Shown piece by piece: positions 8,601-9,546 of a stretch of DNA of 9,546 bases (position 1 is the stretch's first letter; each line of letters starts with the position of its first letter). The notes under the pieces are model-generated. The model searched no databases. It had not been told where the DNA came from and saw nothing but the letters and a program-made list of their open reading frames with translations. The translations under genes were made by a program, and so were the position numbers. Source of the stretch: Microcaldota archaeon (GTDB lineage: Archaea; Micrarchaeota; Micrarchaeia; Norongarragalinales; Norongarragalinaceae); the NCBI GenBank assembly GCA_016214445.1, contig JACROM010000054.1, forward strand, positions 1 through 9,546, read 5' to 3'.

Positions 8601-9330
8601 CTCCCTCTACGGTTTCGCCGTTTTCGTCCTTTACTATGACTATGATGTTGACTTTCTTTTCCTCGGGTTTTTCAGTTTTGGTGCTTTCGAGTTCGACTGT
8701 TGCGATGGTGTCGAGTTCGGACGCAGTAAGGCTTTTGGTCTTTGGGGCGTAGCCCTCCTTGGTGATTTCGAGCGCGGCGTGGGTTGCAGTTGCTTGAACT
8801 GTTATTCTGGCTTCTCCGAACACGTCCGTTACGCTGGTGCGCATGTCGCCGTTGTCAAGGGTGAGTATTACCCTCGCATCGCCTACTCCCTGCTTGTCCT
8901 TGCCGTCTACCACCATGAGCACTACGTCCTTCTGTTGTGGGACGAGCGCGTTGAGCGTGACCGTTTTCTGGTCGTAGCTTATCCGCTGGTTGTATTGTTC
9001 GTATTGGCTGTGGGTCACTCGGAGCTGCAGCACTTTTCCAGCTGGCGCCTTGAAGGATACTTTTCCTTGGGTGTTGCTGGTTTGGGCGCCCACTGTCTCC
9101 TGTCCGGCGTAAAGTTGCACGTCCGCTCCTGTTATGGCAGTGCCTTTGGAGTCTATTATGGCCAGAGCGAGTGTTTTTTCCGGTTGGAGCAGGCCTGTTC
9201 CTAAACTGAAGAAGAGTATCGCTCCTATTATGCAGATTGTTGCCGCAGGAACAAGGCTTTTCGGGTTGGGGATGCCTTTTTCCTCTAGGCTTTCAATGAA
9301 TTCCCCGTATTGTTCAGCTAACCCGGCCAT
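2650..9330 (-). CDS. Giant membrane-anchored multidomain surface protein (adhesin- or stalk-like)
   Basis: This 2226-residue protein probably stands on the cell surface. An acidic N-terminal tail (1-26) is followed by one membrane helix (about 27-48, N-in signal anchor); everything after it is predicted outside. Residues 51-568 hold six tandem domains of about 80-95 residues resembling carboxypeptidase-regulatory or Cna-B-like sandwiches, each with a T/S-D-x-x-G-type turn and often a later G-Y. Less clear beta segments follow (574-870), then Ig-like segments (880-1078), six cysteines in 37 residues (1089-1125), Tyr/Asn/Pro-rich inserts (1171-1231, 1257-1294), a Lys/Glu helix (1370-1394), more beta regions, a Lys/Glu/Pro linker (1771-1815) and a C-terminal region to 2226. 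There are 24 cysteines outside the membrane, none after 1463. No catalytic motif and no C-terminal anchor were seen. The ATG has AAAAGGGG 10 nt upstream and a TATA element. Surface role is inferred; the domain resemblance is by eye. Confidence 0.93.
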   Translation of the reverse strand: MAGLAEQYGEFIESLEEKGIPNPKSLVPAATICIIGAILFFSLGTGLLQPEKTLALAIIDSKGTAITGADVQLYAGQETVGAQTSNTQGKVSFKAPAGKVLQLRVTHSQYEQYNQRISYDQKTVTLNALVPQQKDVVLMVVDGKDKQGVGDARVILTLDNGDMRTSVTDVFGEARITVQATATHAALEITKEGYAPKTKSLTASELDTIATVELESTKTEKPEEKKVNIIVIVKDENGETVEGVKAVLSDAETAVPFKSAVSDVFGKALFENMPAGKSIMVSAEDPDERYNAFSSPFSYEASEEPIEVIMTAVVKPEERFQVTVKNEDGERIESADVTIYDKKKKNYLTSITTDETGIASIPIDEKDIYAATYKEGYLPATFFAKNTDRKSVVLQQSEGRTAKITVEVVQAGEAVPFASVQLFKADGYTLGVPTQVSGSDGAAEFDVPTTAETVYASASIDYSQGKSEIMSVTDGMRIVVEVSPPKAEFTVTAKDASTKAPVSNALVSFVQGTEKASCKTTAQGKCSASVPTDTEFTIKVSKVDYLSYSSAKYFLPAGTKSDSAEFKLYPANLAKQAQVEFKGFYDRNNRAIREAQNAQRFKAKFSVTLPTGSDFAKFIVFSGPSSGIDEEKAIITSFEGTSNFYTGTLASEACSPQEAQSSDSYQWVAFDFPKGQTRTQEITIEFSVKPSAKAGEEIKIPYQLYGEARSVPFLVPQDDETLQNILELETRSDKDYCIANKKTEKIKVSNNALTCDEGFCTSFAFVQDTLRTSGVLETEIGKEFSLELQGLSTQGKITTVSVTADPAIMLKTLEPRTVNMTSFADSLTLPISAEAEEKASATLKAKAIRSTNAAEIKVTWQTEYGEKEYKKSVVIKGTNRFNVEVTPNEAEASVKQRVRALVKDSLGTTVDDATVAFYECEGSPLNGQEVEVTGEATNGLYTADIEPSSYGKIGVRVKHEQFKTYEACAITVNAIDFLTAEPDEVKLSGDTRNAQISERVALVSSVASKVKVTSKTVCGNVNIIPPFTVSPKTLTLKETATVDIEAKKTTSNEKCEVVFLAEINRDNKAEASVLVTTELQGPPPAEKLCPVAQGAKCLTPTEGAELRCTRNAFECEEASLQCFSCNLGPQTLPKAVSMFVSNYQPDDTQNFAIALEEQPSECRVEGFRNNPAYAPYSSYNPYSSYNPSYASTYNQLYQPNQYGAYNPSSPYNQYSSPYNPLYQPNQYPNTPEAQNALKQETIASLTPFCQRAIQQAYGPNAYYNTYGSYRDPWNSNLNPTYPNYYPQTYPQNRPAVGVTAQCTRTEIILNAQYTGGDSSYNGGLGGLQQGFLLVRSGGTTTKIPITVQVSNPFTPITQYPNTGIPQQCLQEIRDALKKQKETEETKKKKEELSTLDAELIPDTITIKYNKYTGKGVYEKKLDAPKGYTLKCTSVHGSGLTLTCNSNTIRAEAKCPLVKGETKCPPEASFQATWGFEKADETKQKRTVSFVEDDFFPQAIQMLVIKGLTDHAEYETGYDLKGKATAKVTGATVKITDTTITIEAKGEAKGSIAIKDLGDDQIREIPVYGSILEVDNGAVSLKLSEEKTLNYKPALKVPASIVQGQELSALVVKELSDPKKGFTLKMGKLPEGDNSQQGLLAFQFEDGMREEEHKAAIKVYLRGKYAWKDIELSPHTDVTDKIRFSYRFPDFDAPSKRQITLKIDEKTEPLYTWASDELGTQTGTLEYAKDLKTSMFDKKTGKGGYSLEAETEVNGKKVPAKTTFDFKTQKDFDAEQDKKKKEEEAKDKGESAKPEEKPPETKPDEKKGGPGVTNVKGPKDKVPSSAGIIGVEVSYPQSPGNPSKAKDIAKVILGRTQAGYAVQVHVNGPNTWEHYRVYVKAERDKTINWDYVGAWEEFKTKITTESTLKVFLDYYDRFKEKISALDPTSTPGSGKETKAKELITSGEIERKHVGGQEIFILLDGSAEKTLNEFIKFGGDLTITVELSEGSVEKKNTATTSVLTIEKNPLIVPVVSLKVANLERSTDSKIIEWLNKVFPSKPKGTQYAFPQLGKASHHFGETKLLFINLATEKDVDALNKVISNGKVKVISASKEYEKDISGDKAKLSEAIKKAKGRLAKFNKPLVEVGKAIVLPPVAEGSEEYYYILVGTPAGKKPTEMEFVEGKTSRASLTTTDFKEITMKKGVSTIKIEKSKLTNAWRTAMSATPGTSPEERMKKLKIKVTFKDE
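2667..2671 (-). promoter_or_regulatory. Ribosome binding site (GGTGA) of the second operon gene
   Basis: On the minus strand GGTGA lies 9 nt before the ATG at 2657-2655, inside the last codons of the giant gene. It matches the archaeal anti-Shine-Dalgarno end and supports this ATG as the start. Confidence 0.65.
3886..4020 (-). other. Lys/Glu/Pro-rich linker of the giant protein
   Basis: Residues 1771-1815 begin with a charged Lys/Glu helix-like run and continue as a Lys/Pro/Glu repeat ending in GGPG. It is surely a flexible or extended linker. It also marks the place where the base composition of the gene appears to fall, and everything after it is a separate cysteine-free C-terminal region (about 1818-2226). 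Confidence 0.7.
5149..5223 (-). other. Lys/Glu-rich helix of the giant protein
   Basis: Residues 1370-1394, after C1368, read as a highly charged Lys/Glu/Gln/Thr segment with strong helix tendency. It separates the tyrosine-rich domain from the next beta region and probably acts as a rigid spacer or short coiled coil. Confidence 0.5.
5449..5562 (-). repeat. Tyr/Asn/Pro-rich low-complexity insert 2
   Basis: Residues 1257-1294 contain nine tyrosines in 38 residues with Asn, Pro and Gln (for example NPTYPNYYPQTYPQNRP). It is separated from insert 1 by a short ordinary segment with C1249 (about 1232-1256). Both inserts lie between C1162 and C1302, which suggests loops inserted into one Cys-bounded domain. 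Confidence 0.75.
5638..5820 (-). repeat. Tyr/Asn/Pro/Ser/Gln-rich low-complexity insert 1, with a 20-bp direct repeat
   Basis: Residues 1171-1231 contain 15 tyrosines in 61 residues, arranged as YSSYNP (twice in tandem), YNP, PYN and LYQPNQY (twice). At the DNA level the LYQPNQY copies lie in a 20-bp exact direct repeat at 5650-5669 and 5725-5744, 75 bp (25 codons) apart, in frame. Almost no charged residues occur. The stretch is probably disordered or a flexible sticky spacer, and it is prone to change length by slippage or recombination. Confidence 0.85.
5956..6066 (-). other. Cysteine-rich segment of the giant protein
   Basis: Cysteines at 1089, 1097, 1108, 1115, 1122 and 1125 give the spacing C-x7-C-x10-C-x6-C-x6-C-x2-C. 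Outside the cell this would most simply be a small disulfide-stabilised module. The closing C-x2-C could also suggest metal binding, but only one such pair is present, so I prefer disulfides. Confidence 0.6.
7627..9180 (-). repeat. Six tandem carboxypeptidase-regulatory/Cna-B-like beta domains (protein level)
   Basis: The domains cover residues about 51-130, 132-215, 226-313, 317-394, 401-483 and 487-568. Each starts with a strand, then a V-x-x-A-x-V-like segment (for example GADVQLY, GDARVIL, ESADVTIY, FASVQLF, SNALVSF). A turn motif follows at residues 84, 165, 259, 349, 434 and 518, so spacing is 81-94 residues. Domains 2 and 3 share DVFG (169-172 and 263-266), and domains 2 and 4 share KEGY (191-194 and 374-377). 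In domain 6 the turn is flanked by C518 and C526, a likely disulfide clasp. The repeats are diverged and not visible at the DNA level. Confidence 0.75.
9187..9252 (-). other. Single transmembrane helix / signal anchor of the giant protein
   Basis: Residues 27-48 (VPAATICIIGAILFFSLGTGLL) form the only long hydrophobic segment in the protein. The preceding 26 residues are acidic (five Glu) with K18 and K24 before the helix. There is no A-x-A-type cleavage site right after it, so it probably stays uncleaved and leaves about 2180 residues outside. Confidence 0.8.
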
Positions 9331-9340
9331 TCCCCGAAAT

Positions 9341-9348
9341 CCCCTTTT
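9341..9348 (-). promoter_or_regulatory. Ribosome binding site (AAAAGGGG) of the giant gene
   Basis: AAAAGGGG ends 10 nt before the ATG at 9330-9328. A second CGGGGA directly abuts the ATG and is too close to serve. The site supports the chosen start codon. Confidence 0.55.
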
Positions 9349-9375
9349 GATTGTTCAGGATATACGGGATTTTAT

Positions 9376-9383
9376 AATATAAA
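9376..9383 (-). promoter_or_regulatory. Archaeal TATA element (TTTATATT) of the two-gene operon
   Basis: On the minus strand TTTATATT is centred about 49 nt ahead of the giant gene's ATG. The usual archaeal spacing of about 25-27 nt predicts transcription start near 9353 and a leader of about 22 nt that contains the AAAAGGGG ribosome site. No clear purine-rich BRE is visible next to it. No comparable element was sought inside the operon because the genes overlap. Confidence 0.65.
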
Positions 9384-9385
9384 TA
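9378..9385 (+). promoter_or_regulatory. Possible divergent TATA element (TATAAATA)
   Basis: The same AT-rich core read on the + strand gives TATAAATA, which would start transcription near 9408 toward the right edge. It is only as credible as the divergent gene at 9492, since AT-rich promoters often look bidirectional. Confidence 0.3.
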
Positions 9386-9411
9386 GGCTGTGGAGTGGTC
9401 TTGGCTGGGGG

Positions 9412-9440
9412 TTACCAATGAAGCGTTTTTTCGTTGGTAG
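9412..9440 (+). other. Hairpin in the divergent intergenic region
   Basis: The bases 9413-9422 pair with 9430-9439 around a 7-nt loop (GCGTTTT), giving ten pairs with one T-G wobble; a further wobble pair (9412 with 9440) can be added. If the divergent transcript exists, the hairpin sits at its very 5' end and holds a small ATG frame (9418-9465). On the minus strand it lies upstream of the operon TATA element. Either a 5'-leader structure or a factor-binding palindrome would fit. Confidence 0.45.
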
Positions 9441-9491
9441 GTTTTCTTCGCAAAACACCCGCTAAAAACTCAAAACCAGCCATAACCTCCT

Positions 9492-9546
9492 ATGCCAACA
9501 CACAAAAAAACGCAAAACAACGAAAAACAACCGTCGTCGACTGACA
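9492..9546 (+). CDS. Possible start of a divergent gene, cut by the right edge
   Basis: An ATG at 9492 opens a frame that stays open to the end of the window (18 codons): a Lys/Asn/Gln/Thr/Ser-rich start, MPTHKKTQNNEKQPSSTD. An in-frame TAA at 9483-9485 excludes an earlier start. The composition resembles a disordered, charged N-terminal tail of a cytoplasmic protein, but an A-rich strand gives such residues anyway. The bases just before the ATG (CCTCCT) are not a Shine-Dalgarno site. A + strand TATA element at 9378-9385 would give a leader of about 84 nt holding the hairpin. The opposite strand is also open to the edge in one frame, so the call is tentative. Confidence 0.3.
   Translation, partial: MPTHKKTQNNEKQPSSTD

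Larger units (their letters stand above)
9331..9491. promoter_or_regulatory. Intergenic region upstream of the operon
   Basis: This stretch contains the operon leader, the TATA core (9371-9385), a G-rich segment (9387-9411), the hairpin (9412-9440) and an A-rich tail. A 15-codon + strand frame (9418-9465) has GGGGGT five nt before its ATG. A 23-codon minus-strand frame (9483 down to 9412) has GGAGGT only one nt before its ATG. Neither is convincing as a gene on its own. Confidence 0.5.

Noticed and set aside
9412..9483. A 23-codon minus-strand frame (MAGFEFLAGVLRRKPTNEK...) upstream of the giant gene, which also starts MAG
   Set aside because: The GGAGGT lies only one nt before the ATG, too close for normal initiation. 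The frame ends upstream of the operon TATA element, and the shared first three residues are too short to mean duplication.
9470..9546. Minus-strand frame open from the right edge, ending in TGA at 9472-9470, as the tail of an upstream gene
   Set aside because: The 24 visible codons encode a Phe/Cys/Leu/Val/Gly-rich string expected from T-rich DNA. The operon has its own TATA element further left. It cannot be excluded, but the support is weaker than for the divergent frame.

Overview
The window most likely comes from an archaeon, and its gene style suggests a small-genome lineage such as DPANN (Diapherotrites/Micrarchaeota-like). The reasons are an archaeal-type TATA element (TTTATATT) about 46 nt ahead of the largest gene, short leaders with GGGG or GGTGA ribosome sites, an ATGAGTAA stop/start overlap, and a giant exported beta-sandwich repeat protein of a kind common in such genomes. 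No marker gene is present, so the assignment is an inference.

Layout. A small hypothetical protein on the + strand (about 9-527, probably open at the left edge) converges on a two-gene minus-strand operon. Between them lies a 141-nt convergent spacer (528-668) with a terminator-like hairpin and two perfect short palindromes. The operon is read from right to left. Its first gene (9330 down to 2650) encodes a 2226-residue single-pass membrane protein. That protein has six tandem carboxypeptidase-regulatory-like/Cna-B-like beta domains, further Ig-like segments, a cysteine-rich segment, two Tyr/Asn/Pro/Gln/Ser-rich low-complexity stretches, a Lys/Glu/Pro linker and a long Cys-free C-terminal region. 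The second gene (2657 down to 669) overlaps the first by 8 nt and encodes a 662-residue exported protein with a clear signal peptide and no other membrane segment. To the right of the operon, an AT-rich intergenic region (9331-9491) carries the operon promoter, a possible divergent TATA element and a 10-bp hairpin. A possible divergent gene begins at 9492 and runs off the right edge.

Working model (inference): the giant protein is anchored by its N-terminal helix and projects from the cell as a stalk or adhesin-like surface fibre. The translationally coupled secreted protein would be its partner or be assembled alongside it. No enzyme domain, mobile element, CRISPR array, tRNA or rRNA was seen. 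The points most worth following are the tyrosine-rich inserts inside a Cys-bounded domain of the giant protein, the change in base composition and cysteine content along that gene, and the structured divergent intergenic region.
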